64,000 bases of DNA, from assembly GCA_007115705.1 (NCBI GenBank), contig QXEO01000553.1, forward strand, positions 14,713,277 through 14,777,276, written 5' to 3'. The position numbers and the translations under genes were made by a program. The notes beneath the pieces are model-generated. The model was not told the DNA's origin and did not search any database. It saw only the letters and a list, made by a program, of their open reading frames with translations. Numbering within the stretch: position 1 is the stretch's first letter; each line of letters starts with the position of its first letter. This document shows, one piece after another, positions 32,013 through 44,238 of this stretch. This stretch comes from Dactylis glomerata (lineage: Eukaryota; Streptophyta; Magnoliopsida; Poales; Poaceae).

Positions 32013-34187
32013 TGATACGTCTCTAACATATCCATAATTTTTGATGCTCCATGCTTGTTTTTACACCATTTGCTTAGTATTTTGTTACACTTCGTGGCAT
32101 TTTTATGCATTTTCCAAAACTAACCTATTAACAAGATGCGACAGTGCCAGTTCCCTATTTTCTGCTATTTTTGTGTTTCAGAAAAGTTACACAGGAAATA
32201 TTCTCGGAATTGGACGAAACAAAAGCCAGACATCCAGATATTTACCGAAGCTTCTAAAGAACCGAAGAGGAGACGGAAAGGAGCCACAGGGTGGCCACAC
32301 CACCAGGGGGCGTGGCCTACCCCTAGACCGCGCCGGCTTATGGTGTGGGCCCCCTGGTCCACTTCTGACGCTGCCCCTTCGCCTATAAAGACCCCCCAAC
32401 GGGAAAAACCTAAATACCCGATCACTTTTCCATAAACACATCGCGATCCGCCGCCGTCATCGACCCAAGATCGGGAGGGTCCAGAAGCTCTTCCCGGCAC
32501 CTTGCCGGAGAGGGGAATCGCCACCGAAGGTCTTCTTCATCGCCATGCTTGCCTCCGGCGTGATTAGTGAGTAGTCTACCTTGGACTATGGGTCCATAGC
32601 AGTAGCTAGATGGTTGTCTTCTCCACCATGTGCTTCATGTTTAGATCTCGTGAGCTGCCTTACATGATTGAGATCACCGTTATGTAATTCTACATGTTGT
32701 GTTTGTTGGGATCCGATGAATATTGGTGTTATGATTGAGTTGATGTGCTAAATATTATCTTATGTTATCTCTATGTTGTTTATGATCTTGCATGCTCTCC
32801 GTTGTTAGTAGCTATCTTGGCCGAGTAGTTGCTAGTGACTCCAAGAGGGGGTATTTATGCTCGATAGTGGGTTCATGCCTCTATTTAATCTGGGGGAGTG
32901 ACAGAAACCTCTAAGGTTGTAGATGTGTTGTTGCTACTAGGGGGAAACAACATTCATATGCTCGAGGGCATATGCTTTGTTTACATTACACACTTTGCTT
33001 AATGCAGTTATCTGTTGTTCGCAACTTAATACTTGTGGAGTTCTCGGATTGATTCACCACAAGTGGATTATTAGTCATAGATGCAGTTGGATGGCGGTCT
33101 ATGCATCTTGTTGTAATGCCCAGAGTAAATCTCATAGTGATCCTCTCGACATATCACGTTGTCTTTATTCTATCAATTGCCCAACTGTAATTTGTTTACC
33201 CAGCATGTGTTATTTTATCTTATGGAGAGACACCACTAGTGAACTGTGGAACCCGGTCCTATTTCCATTATATTGCTATCACCTGTTTACTTTACTCGCA
33301 CTGTTTACTTTACTCGCATATTACTATTGCTTTCCACTCGATACGCTCATACCCTTTGTTTCAAGCAAACCGGTGAGATTGACAACATCATCGTAAGTTG
33401 GGAACAAAGTATTTGGTTGTGTTGTGTGCAGGTTCCGCGTTGCTACTAGTTGAAGACATGCAAACACGTTATCGTTAACGGCGCCCTTGTTGGAGTGTTA
33501 GTAGGCTAGTCAGCATCACCTTCTAGAGTATTGACTTTTTCCTGGATTCGATAAACCTTGGTTTCTTTCTGAGGGAAAAACTTGCTGCTGTGCTCATCAT
33601 ACCTTCCTCTTGGGGTTCCAAGAGGGGGTATTTATGCTCGATAGTGGGTTCATGCCTCTATTTAATCTAGGGGAGTGACAGAAACCTCTAAGGTTGTAGA
33701 TGTGCTATTGCTACTAGGGGGAAACAACATTCATGCCTCTATTTAATCTGGGGGAGAGACACCACTAGTGAACTGTGGACCCCGGTCCTATTTCCATTAT
33801 ATTGCTATCACCTGTTTACTTTACTCGCACTGTTTACTTTACTCGCATATTACTATTGCTTTTCACTCGATACACTCATACCCTTTGTTTCAAGCAAACC
33901 GGTGAGATTGACAACCTCATCGTAAGTTGGGAACAAAGTATTTGGTTGTGTTGTGTGCAGGTTCCGCGTTGCTACTAGTTGAAGACGCGCTAACATGTTA
34001 TTGTTAACGGCGCCCTTGTTGGAGTGTTAATAGCCTAGCAGCATCACCTTCTGGAGTATTGACTTTTTCCTGGATTCGATAAACCTTGGTTTCTTTCTGA
34101 GGGAAAAACTTGCTGCTGTGCTCATCATACCTTCCTCTTGGGGTTCCCAATTAGACGGTGAAAAACTATCAACACCGCGCCGCATCA
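32013..34187 (+). repeat. T6 5' LTR (2175 bp) with an internal 531-bp duplication
   Basis: Begins TGATACGTCTCTAACATATC and ends GCGCCGCATCA. A TATA box TATAAAG lies at 32384-32390. Blocks around 32851-32960 and 33224-33618 are repeated at 33617-33735 and 33754-34146. The 3' LTR has each block once and is 531 bases shorter. Open frames at 32977-33978 are inside this LTR and not genes. Confidence 0.92.
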
Positions 34188-34198
34188 AGACATTTTTC

Positions 34199-34216
34199 TG
34201 GCGTCGTGGCCGGGGA
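34199..34216 (+). other. T6 primer-binding site
   Basis: TGGCGTCGTGGCCGGGGA starts 11 bases after the LTR, at the same relative position as the T2 site TGGCGCCATTGTCGGGGA. Confidence 0.65.
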
Positions 34217-34375
34217 AAAAGAAGACTTCTGCAAGGGGAGTTTCGCACACACATCATTTACTTTGTTTTAAGTTTTGCTTTTACTTTATTTTTACTTGCA
34301 TCGTTTTATCAAAAACACAAAAAAATTAGTATCCTTTATAGTTGTTTTTACTTGTCTGCTTTTAGTTTTGCTAGA

Positions 34376-36074
34376 ATGGCTACTCCTGAGAACACCAAGT
34401 TGTGTGACTTTACTAGCACTAATAATAGTGATTTTATCTGCACTCCTATTGCGCCACCTGCTCCTGCTGCAAATTTTTATGAGATTAAGCCTGCTTTGTT
34501 GAACCTTGTTATGAAAGAGCAATTTTCTGGTGCTAGTACTGATGATGCTGAGCTCATCTCAACAATTTTGTTGAGCTATGTGAGATGCAGAAATATAAGG
34601 ATGTCGAGAGTGATATTATTAAGCTTAAGTTGTTTCATTTTTCTTTGAGAGGAAAAGCTAAGGATTGGTTGCTGTCTTTGCCTAAAAATAGTATTGATTC
34701 ATGGGCTAAGTGTAAGGATGCTTTTATTGGTACATACTATCCCCCTGCTAAGATTATAGCTTTGCGTAGCAATATTATAAAGTTTAGTCAGTTTGATAAT
34801 GAACATGTTGCTCAAGCTTGGGAAAGAATGAAATCTATGATCAAAAATTGTCCCACTCATGGACTGACTACTTGGATGATTGTCCAAACTTTTTATCCAG
34901 GATTGATTTTTTCTTCAAGGAACCTATTGGATTCAGCTGCTGGAGGCACTTTTATGTACCTTACCTTGGGTGCCGCAACAAAGCTTCTCGACAATATGAT
35001 GGTAAATTACTCTAAATGGCACACCGAGAGAGCTCCACAAGGTAAGAAGGTAAATTCTATTGAGGAAACCTCTTCCTTGAGTGATAAGATTGATGCTATA
35101 ATGCTTATGCTTTCTAATGATAGGACTCATGTTGATCCTAATAATGTTCCTTTGGCCTCTTTAGTTGCTTAAGAAGAGCATGTTGATGTAAACTTCATTA
35201 GAAATAATATTTTAACAACAATGCTTATAGGAACAATTTTGCTAGTAACAATTATAGGCCGTTTCCTTCTAATGGTGATAATAGCTACCTTGGTAGACCT
35301 AAAATGCCCAGTGAAGAAAGAATTTTTGAACTTGAAAAGGCTACCAAGAATTTTTGAACTTGAAAAGGCTACCAAGAATTTTATGCAGGTGCAATATGAG
35401 CACAACAAGGCTTTCACCAAGACCATGGAGGAGCAATCAGCTCTGTTGAGGACTATTAGTCATCAACTTGAAAATTTAAACAAGGCTATTCCTGAGTTGC
35501 AAGCTAAGGTTTCCAAAGCTGATACCAATATTTCATCTTTGTCTAACGCGCAATCTTCTTTGATTAACAGAATGTCCGCTAGGACTGATCCTTTTGCCAC
35601 TTCTAATGCTATCCAAGTTAGAATTGATGAAAATGTTAGGATGCTAGCAAAATTGCATGCCAGGTGAGAAAGAGAAGATGAGATGGCTAGAAAGATGAAG
35701 GTATGTACCATTACTACCTCTAATGATGTTGTTCCAAATGCTAGCAATCCTCTTACTTTGATTGGTGTAGAGAAAACTCCCACTCCTTGTGTTAAAAAGC
35801 CTAAAACTGCCAAAAGTTTTTCTCAAAAGAGTGCTAAATTTTTTTGGAGTGTGGGAGATGATAGCTCTATTTCCTTTAATGATTTTGATGTTGATGGCTG
35901 CAATATATCTGATGTTATTTTGTTCTTGCAAAAGCTTGCTTTAATTCCCAATGCTAGTTCTTTAAATGTTGCTTTTACTAAGCATATTACCAATGCTCTC
36001 ATGAAAATTAGGCATGAAAAGTTGAAGCAAAAAGCTTCTATTCCCAAGAAGTTAGAAGATGGTTGGGAACCCAT
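34376..36074 (+). pseudogene. T6 gag, frameshifted
   Basis: An ATG at 34376 (MATPENTKLCDF) opens the frame. A one-base loss near 34555 shifts it, and the gag core continues in the frame from 34585 (KLFHFSLRGKAKDWLLSLP, GTYYPPAK, VAQAWERMKSMIKNCPTHG). A TAA at 35170-35172 follows. A tandem duplication of about 28 bases (35326-35381, ATTTTTGAACTTGAAAAGGC repeated) disrupts the next part, and a TGA at 35665-35667 interrupts a coiled-coil-like segment. The core is of Athila type and clearly different from that of T2. Confidence 0.82.
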
Positions 36075-36169
36075 CATTGATATGCATGTTAATGGTTTTG
36101 ATTGCCATGCTTTATGTGATCTAGTGCTAGTATTTCTATCATGCCTAGAAAAATTTATGACATGCTTGA

Positions 36170-39100
36170 TGTAACACCCCCGAATTTATAACAAATTCAA
36201 AGTGCCCGTTATGTATTCCATCACAATCCCAGAATCATTGTTGTGATACACATAACGTAGTTGGTAACCAGTTCCATAGACATTACAACACGAATGGTTC
36301 AAATACAATGGTCATAGTGACCAAGTTCATATTACAACACAATATAGCAGCGGAAATAACGTCTTCGGGTCCATGCCTTCACCCTACAGGCAATGGCGAC
36401 TCAGGAGACGATCTTAGTTCTGATACTCTTCTTCATAACCTTCCTCCGGATATTCTTCCCCATAGTCTGGCCAAGTTGATAGCCAGGGACACAACCATGA
36501 GTACATTGGATGCACTCGCAAACCATCTTATAAACAAAATGATGAGGTAGATATGCAAGGTTGATATGGTGGACTAAGAACTAAGTTTATTTGCAAAAGC
36601 TAGTTTTGATTTCCCAAGAATGTTCATTCGTAGAGAAGAAGATTTAATTCTCTAAGTTCAATCTAAAGAGGAACTTCAAGTGTGTCAACATCAATGTCAA
36701 GTCAAGTCCTTCACCAAGTTCACCATAAGTTGTTAACATTCTTGACAAAAGTCAAGTACAGCTAGCCAACTGTCCATGACCGCGGACGCGGCTATTTGAA
36801 TAGTTCTGAAACCTATGCAGAGGGGTACACTTTACCCACAAGATTCCATACATCTGCCGGGAGAAATCCACGGATCGTCATACACAAAGTATGCGAGGTT
36901 CAGATAATCAAACAAACTCCTTCACTTGTCTACTCTAGTATAGGATCCTTCCCTAAGAGTCCATTCTGGCCCTCATAGTTTTGCCCGCTGCAGAGTGCTG
37001 CATGAATGGAAATTTTCCACTCGGTTCGGAAGCACCCACGCATGGCTTACTTCTATAAAAGATGATACAAGATCTCCCATACTAGAATAAACAAGCTACA
37101 GATTAAGCCCCTTCCCATTTAGGGGTAATGTGGTCGTACGGTAATGGTTGGCTCACATGGTACATCACTTATTATCAATTAGCAAATACATTCCATAGTC
37201 CTTAGTCAAGATTATTTTTCCTGCATAAAACCATCATGTAGGAGAAATCTCCAATTCAAGTTGTCAAGTTCAAGTCACCAATTTCAAATAGGGTTCCCCT
37301 TATAGATGACCATAATTTTATTAGCGACTAAGCAACTATAATGGGTGATGATACCACTAGATAAGGTTGGATAAACTCAGCTTGATACTCTTGCTAAGCA
37401 AGATATCACTACTCAACTATCATTCTACTCTAGCAATTCAATCATGCAATTTACTTAAAAACCAGTAGAATGCAATAGTAAAGCTAGGCATTTGGAGTAT
37501 GATTCAAAAGATGGCTTGCCTTGGTTGGCAAAGTGTCCGGGGTAGTCTTCTTCTTCTTGATAAAATTCCCCCTCAATATCCTCCTCAGCAACACTAGCGT
37601 CTAAAAACGAATAAACACAAGGCACACAATCACTACACAATGCTAACAACACCCCAAGCACACATACTTGTTTTCAAACAATAGCATTCATGTTGGATTT
37701 TATTGAGTTGGGTTGCAAGGTTTCTTCCAAGTGTTCATCAAGTGTGTAAGTTAGATTGGTCTACCATGTGCCATATGTTGTTTACTTTCTAAGCATTGGT
37801 ATTAAACTAAGGGTATTAGGACTAGTTCAAGTGGGGAGGGATTAATTAAGTAAATTGGTATTGAGGGAAAAACTAAGCTAAGTGTATAATAGAGATCTAT
37901 CATTTTATGCTACACACTAGGGTTGGATTAGGGTATAATTGATAGCACTAACAAGGTTTTAGTTGATCAAGGTTGGGATAAACCGTAGGCAAGTTAACTA
38001 GTGAGCTCATAACCAAGTTTCAAGATTTTAGGAGTTTTAAACAATTTTCTAAAATTTTCCTAAGATTAGTAAGGCTATGGTCAAAGTATTCTTATTGAAT
38101 TAAATCCCTAACTCAAATTGGATTCTAACTAGTTTCAGAGGCTAGATAATTTCCTAAGCTTTCCAACGCATATTTATTTGCTAAAAACGGATTTCTAAAT
38201 CTCTTGGAATTAAAGTTTGAAAATCATATCTGAAACATATTTAAAATGAGCGGGAAAATAAATAAAAACGTTTCGGACCAAATCTAACTGAACTGGGCCA
38301 AATTCTGAATAAACCCGAACGGGCTGGCCCAGTACCGCTTCGCCCGGGGCGGGAAACGTTTGAAATCGAAACTGACAGGTGGGTCCTACGCGTCAGATCA
38401 CTTAAGTCGCCCGAAACGGTACGCTGCCGTTGGATTCTAATCCAATGGCGCGTCTGCGTCGTGTTCATCAGCTAGGGCGGAAGCTCACCGGCGCTTGCAG
38501 AGAGGAAGACGACGGCGACGGCGAGGCGCGAAGGGGAAGCAGAGCTTGACGGCGCGAGGCGGAAAAGACTCCGGCGGCCCTTCTCCTCCACTTCCCGGCA
38601 TCCGCTTGCTCAACGGAAGCCGAACGCGGTGGCGCCACCCGCGTCCAGTAGCTCGCCGGCGGAGCTAGCTATGTCGAACGGAAGAGAAATGGGGGAAGAG
38701 AAGATGTCTGGGAGGCTACTAGAGCTGGTGTGGTTTCAACTGCGTGATCGGAGGGGGCTTTTATAGGCCAGGAGGCCGGGGGCAAGGGCGTCCAGTAGGT
38801 GGCCGGCGCAGGGTGTTCTGGCGACGTGCACAGGCAAAGCCGGGCACGGCGGCCTTGGGGGTGTGCTAGCGGGGCTTGGTCGTGGCGATGGGGCACTGTG
38901 GGTAGGCGGTGGCGAGACCACGACGGTCGGTATCATGCAGAGAGAAGAGGAACAGAGAGGGGAGGGTCCGGGCGGTTTTCCTCCATGCCTTCCATGTCTC
39001 ACGGCCTGGGTCGGGGCAGAGGGGGCTGGGGCTCGACCAAGGGGACTCCACAGGCATGGCTACAGGGTTAGAGCGAAGATGAACAGCGTTGGTCACAGTG

Positions 39101-39726
39101 AGTTGATTTTCTCAGATTTTTGCTCACCAGGTGTTCGACACAATGCCCGCAAGAATTCAAATTTCGAATTTTTGAAAACGGCCACTGTGGTTTGTCAAGA
39201 TACTTCACAAGGATCCCAGATATATTTTTGTTGAGCAAAAAGATGATGTTTTGCAGAAATCACATTTGAATTTTGGGGTAGGGTCACTGCTTCAGCTTCA
39301 AACTTTGGCTGATGTTTGAGTTAGGTTACACTTTGAATTTTGGTTTGAAACTTCTTGTTCAAGTTAGTATGCAGACTGGTCAAGCTCAACTAACTGACCA
39401 CACCCTGACTTGAGTTACATATTGCTTAATCTAAGTGTCCAAAGTAGGGTAGTCAATAATAATTTCTAGATCAAACTTTTCTTCTCTTTTTCTTTACTTC
39501 TTTTGTTTATGGTTTCTTTAGCTCTTATAGTTCTTCTCTAATGCTTCTGTTGGTTAAGTTGGAATTAACTAATCATTGCCCAACAAATTATAACACACAT
39601 GAAATCATAAAAGACATATAATGGAAATTCATGCCTACATGCAATATGGATGAAAAAGTTTTATTTGGTCCAAAATTTGGCACCTTAATTAATAGGAAAT
39701 GGATTACAAATATTTGGGTTGTTACA
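36170..39726 (-). repeat. T7 3' LTR (3557 bp)
   Basis: Left copy in window orientation: starts TGTAACACCCCCGAATTT and ends TTGGGTTGTTACA on the plus strand. Next to it, on the inner side, is the polypurine tract (plus strand ATCTTCCCCCCTTA, 39727-39740). Open frames at 36308-39234 are within the LTR and recur in the other copy; they are not genes. Confidence 0.93.
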
Positions 39727-40057
39727 ATCTTCCCCCCTTAAAAAGAATCTCGTCCTCGAGATTCACGAAGTACGAACTGAAAAGATTGGGAAATTCTTTC
39801 TGAAGGTAATCTTCTCGTTCCCAAGTGGCTTCATCTTCTGTGTGATTGCTCCACTAAACTTTCAGAAACTTGATGCTTCGGGTTCGAGTGGTTCGATATG
39901 CTTCCTCGAGGATACGGGTAGGCACTTCACGATAGGTCAAATCCTTGTTGATGTCCACAGAACGGTGATCAATATTCTTGAAGATCTCTGGCTTCTCCGG
40001 CACTTCAAGACATTTCCGAAGTAACGACACGTGAAAAACATCGTGCACTTCAGACAA
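39725..40057 (-). pseudogene. T7 polyprotein C-terminus with chromodomain-like end
   Basis: Follows the integrase in the same frame after a TAA at 40058-40060. It reads SEVHDVFHVSLLRKC, the conserved post-integrase block. After a TAG near 39851-39853 come VKWS-like WSNHTEDEATWERED and FPNLF, the usual chromodomain-like ending of Tekay polyproteins. Chromodomains guide integration into marked chromatin in this branch. Both stops fit C-to-T changes of Gln codons. Confidence 0.8.
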
Positions 40058-41443
40058 TTAAGGGGGCATTTCCAACTGATAAGACACTTCTCCTCTGCGG
40101 CTTAGTATCTTGAAGGGTCCAATATACCTTGGTGCAAGCTTTCCCTTTACTTGGAATCTCTGCATTCCCTTGAGAGGTGATACTCTAAGATAAACAAAAT
40201 CTCCAATCTTGAAGGTCAGTTCTCTACGTCTCTTGTCAGCATAACTCTTCTGTCTAGACTGGGCTGCCTTAAGGTAATCACGAATCAGGCGAACTTTCTC
40301 CTCAGCTTCTTGCAGAATGTCAGGTCCAAATATCTTACTGTCTCTGGTTTCAGACCAATTCAAAGGGGTACGACACTTTCTTCCATATAAAGCTTCAAAT
40401 GGGGCCATTTGCAAACTGGCTTGATAACTGTTTTGGTAGGAAAACTCCGCGAAAGGCAGACAATCTTCCCACTTAGCTCCATAAGCTAGAACACAGGCTC
40501 TCAGCATATCTTCAAGTATTTGATTTACTCTTTCAGTCTGTCCATCAGTCTGAGGGTGGTAAGCTGTGCTAAAGGCTAATTTGGTTCCCAAGGCTTGGTG
40601 CAAACTTCTCCAAAATCTCGAGGTGAATTGAGTTCCTCGATCGGAAACTATGGTTTTAGGGACTCCATGCAAACTAACAATTCTGGATAGGTAAAGATCT
40701 GCCAGCTGTCCTGAGGTATAAGTGGTCTTGACAGGAATAAAGTGGGCAACTTTGGTCAGTCTATCCACAATGACCCAGATAGAGTCATTTCCACGGCTAG
40801 ACCTTGGAAATCCCGTGATGAAATCCATTCCAACAGATTCCCACTTCCATTCCGGAACTTGCAAAGGTTGCAGCAGTCCAGCAGGACATTGATGTTCAGC
40901 CTTGACTCTTTGACAAATGTCACACTTGGATATGAACGATGCAATCTCACGCTTCATCCCATGCCACCAAAATTGTTCCTTTAAATCTTGATACATCTTG
41001 GTTCCACCGGGGTGGATGGAGTAAGGTGTCTCATGGGCTTCCTTCATAATAACTTCCTTCAATTCTGAGTCAGCAGGCACACAAATACGTCCTTTATACC
41101 AAAGAACTCCTTGATCATCTTCTTCAAATCCTGGCACCTTGCCGGAACTAATTCTGCGCTTAATTCCGCCAATACTTTCATTTCCCTTCTGGGTTTCTTT
41201 GATTTGGCTCATCAAGGTGGGTTGAAACTCAAGGTTGGCTAAGAATCCTTGACTGACTAGTTCCAATCCAAATTTTTCAAACTCTTGGTGCAACATGGGT
41301 TGCTCCTCCTTGATCATCATATTCAAGGTGCATGGCTTCCTACTTAATGCATCGGCCACTACATTGGCCTTATCGGGGTGATAATGAATTTCCAGATCGT
41401 AATCCTTGATCAACTCTATCCATCTTCTTTGCCTCATGTTCAA
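40058..41443 (-). pseudogene. T7 RNase H end and integrase
   Basis: Begins in RNase H (RRWIELIKDYDLEIHYHPDK, ADALSRK). The integrase zinc site follows (HPGGTKMYQDL, CDICQRVKAEHQCPAG). The catalytic core has GMDFITGFP, VSDRGTQFTS and DGQTERVNQ with the D-D-E residues present. GDFVYLRVSPLKGMQRF and KLAPRYIGPF are the conserved tail. The frame differs from the upstream ORF because of a small deletion near 41440. It ends with a TAA at 40058-40060 that precedes more conserved sequence. Confidence 0.9.
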
Positions 41444-42788
41444 TATACTTCAAACTCTTGTGATCAGTGTAGATTTCACAACGGTTACCCATAAGATAGT
41501 GCCTCCAGGTCTTCAAAGCTAGAACTACGGCTGCTAACTCCAGATCATGGGTTGGATAGTTTTCTTCATGAGGTCGAAGCTGCCGGGAGAGGTATGCTAT
41601 GACCTTGCCTTCTTGCATTAACACACAACCAAGTCCAAGTTTGGAAGCATCGCAATAGACATCAAAGTTCTTGGTGATATCGGGCATGGTTAGGACGGGG
41701 GCGGTTACCAATCGCTTCTTGAGCTCTTGAAAACTTTCTTCACACTTAGGGGTCCATTCAAACTTCTTGTCCTTCTTCAACAATTGGGTCATGGGTCTGG
41801 CAATGCTTGAAAATCCTTCAACAAATTTGCGGTAATATCCCGCTAATCCGAGAAAGCCTCTAACTTCAGTTTGAGTGGTAGGGGCTTCCCATTCCATGAC
41901 TGATTGGATCTTCTTTGGGTCTACTGATATTCCTCCAGCTGATAATACATGGCCTAAGAATCCCACTTCCTTCAACCAAAACTCACATTTACTAAATTTG
42001 GCATAGAGCTGATGCTCTCTCAGAGTCTCTAAGATTAATCTCAGATGGGTTGCATGCTCTTCTTCAGACTTGGAGTAGATAAGAATGTCATCAATGAAGA
42101 CAACAACAAACTTATCCAAAAACTCCATGAAAACCTTATGCATGAGGTTCATGAAATAGGCAGGGGCATTGGTTAATCCAAAGGACATTACGGTGTACTC
42201 ATACAATCCGTAGCGGGTAGTGAAGGCTGTTTTGGGTATATCAGTTGCACGGATCTTCAGTTGATGGTATCCAGTTCTAAGGTCTATCTTCGAGAAGACT
42301 TGAGCTCCAGTCAATTGGTCAAACAAATCATCTATCTTCGGAAGAGGATACTTATTCTTGATGGTAACATCATTTAGCTTGCGGTAATCAGTGCACAGTC
42401 GGCTGGAACCGTCACTTTTATCCACAAACAAGACGGGTGATCTCCAAGCGGAAGAACTTGGTTGAATCAATACCTTACTCAAAAGGTCATCCAATTGCTT
42501 CTTTAACTCCACTAGTTCAGCTGGGTTCATACGATAGGGTCGTTGGGCTATGGATCCAGTTCCGGGGATAAGCTCAATGATAAACTCAATGTCCCGATCC
42601 GGTGGCATTCCGGGTAGCTCATCGGGAAAAACGTCCGGGTATTCACAGACGATGGGAACTTGCTCTAGAGTTGGTCCTGAGATACTCTTATGACATCTGG
42701 TGGTTTGGGGTGGTTTTACGGACACATGCTTTACTATAATTCCCGTGCTACTCTTCATGGTGATGGTCTTCTTGGCACAATCTATCAC
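41370..42788 (-). pseudogene. T7 reverse transcriptase and RNase H
   Basis: Continues the gag-protease frame after one stop. Reverse transcriptase blocks are visible in order: LCTDYRKLNDVTIKNKYPLP, FSKIDLRTGYHQ, MSFGLTNAPAYFMNLM and the catalytic VVFIDDILIYS. RNase H follows (FDVYCDASKLGLGCVLMQ, HDLELAAVVLALKTWRHYL, IYTDHKSLKYI). After SLKYI about 16-17 bases are missing compared with relatives, and the frame is lost. Reverse transcriptase itself looks intact. Confidence 0.9.
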
Positions 42789-42791
42789 TCC

Positions 42792-44231
42792 TTAATGGGA
42801 AGACATCCAATTCATTCCAAGAACTACTTCCAAACCTTTAGTTCCCAACACTATCAAATTGGCTAAGAAAGCTATTCCATGAATTTCTATGGGAACTGCC
42901 AAACAGTTCCACTCAGCCCTTGTTGTTGACCCAGGTATTTGTACTAACATGGCATGTTTCATGGGTGTTGGTTGAAGTCCACTTTTATCAACAAATAACT
43001 TAGTAACAAACAAGTGTGAAGCTCCAGAATCAAACAGAACTCTTGCAGGAACGGAATTAACAGGGAACATACCAAGCACAACGTCGGTTGCTTCCTGAGC
43101 TTCTTCAACATTCATGTGATTCAGATGGCCTCGAGGGTGAGGCTGGTTCCTTGGTGGATAATTTTTGCCATATCCAACACGGCGCTGTTGCTGAGCAGGA
43201 GCGGTGGTCTTGGATGCATCATTCAGCTTCTTTGGGCACTCATTGGAGTAGTGCCCTTTGAGTCCGCACTCATAACAGGTAACACCAGATTTGTCACCAG
43301 ACTTGGGCGGCGCAGGTGCGCCATTTGGCCTTGGAGTATTGGGGTTGAAGTTGTTGCCATTAGGTCTTGGAGGTGCACGGTTGAAGTTGTTGCCGGTCGG
43401 ACGGTTGGGAAAGTTGGGACATGGAGCAGGTGCAGATGGCCTCATAGGTCTAGGGGCGAAACCCATAGGTGGATTTCCCCTTGGCTTCTGCGAGTTGCTT
43501 GAGTTGCCTTGATACATCATACGGCGCTTGCGGTTCTCTGCAGCTTGCTTGAGTTTGCCTTCCATCTGAATGGCAGAGTCAACCAATGACTCCAGGTCTG
43601 CAAAGGGAATGCTGACCAAGACACATTGCATCTCATCATGAAGTCCATTCAGAAACCTCTCTTGCTTCTTCTCATTTGTGTTGGTGTCATCTGGGGCATA
43701 CCTAGACAAGGTAAGGAACTTGTCACGGTAGTCAACCACAGATAGGGAACCTTGCTTCAGATTTCTGAACTCATCTCTCATCCTTTTAACTAATCCCAAA
43801 GGAACATGGGCTTTGCTAAACTTGCTCTTGAACTCCTCCCAAGGCATCGCATACCCTTGGGCTTGCATTGCACGAGTGCTATCCCACCAAGCTCTTGCGG
43901 CTCCAGCAAGATAGTGAGTGGTGTACAAGACCTTCTCATTTTCGCCAACTTCGGCGACTGCCAAGTTGTTCTCCATAGTGCAAAGCCAGTCATCAGCATC
44001 TAAGGGTTCTTCAGACTTAGTGAACATAGGTGGGTTGGTGTTTTGGAAACTCCTCAACTTGGATCGGTGATCACCATGGCCATTGTTTTCTCCTTCACCC
44101 TGGCCATTTCCATTGCCATTGTTGTGGTTCATTGCCATCTTGGTTAGTTGCTGAAGAGTGGCCAAGTTAGCTTGGTGCTCAGCTCGGGCTGCTTCCCGGT
44201 CTTCCATGATCAACCTTAGTAGTTGTGCCAT
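42792..44231 (-). pseudogene. T7 gag and protease
   Basis: Gag core: ARAWWDSTRAMQ, YAMPWEEFKSKF and LSVVDYRDKFLTLSRYAP. A Pro/Asn-rich linker precedes a CCHC knuckle CYECGLKGHYSNEC. The protease active site is LFDSGASHLFV, and LEVVLGMNWM closes the domain. A TAA at 42792-42794 separates it in frame from reverse transcriptase; relatives have Gln there. The ATG at 44231 lies only 8 bases from the LTR, which leaves almost no leader, so the gag N-terminus is probably truncated. Confidence 0.88.
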
Positions 44232-44238
44232 ACCAACT

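Noticed and set aside
32977..33978. Open frames at 32977, 33246, 33775 and 52037-52521
   Set aside because: They are T6 LTR sequence, and their repetition comes from the LTR duplication.
36308..39234. Open frames repeated at 36308-39234 and 44158-47303
   Set aside because: They are inside the two copies of the T7 LTR; repetition reflects the LTR pair, not a gene family.
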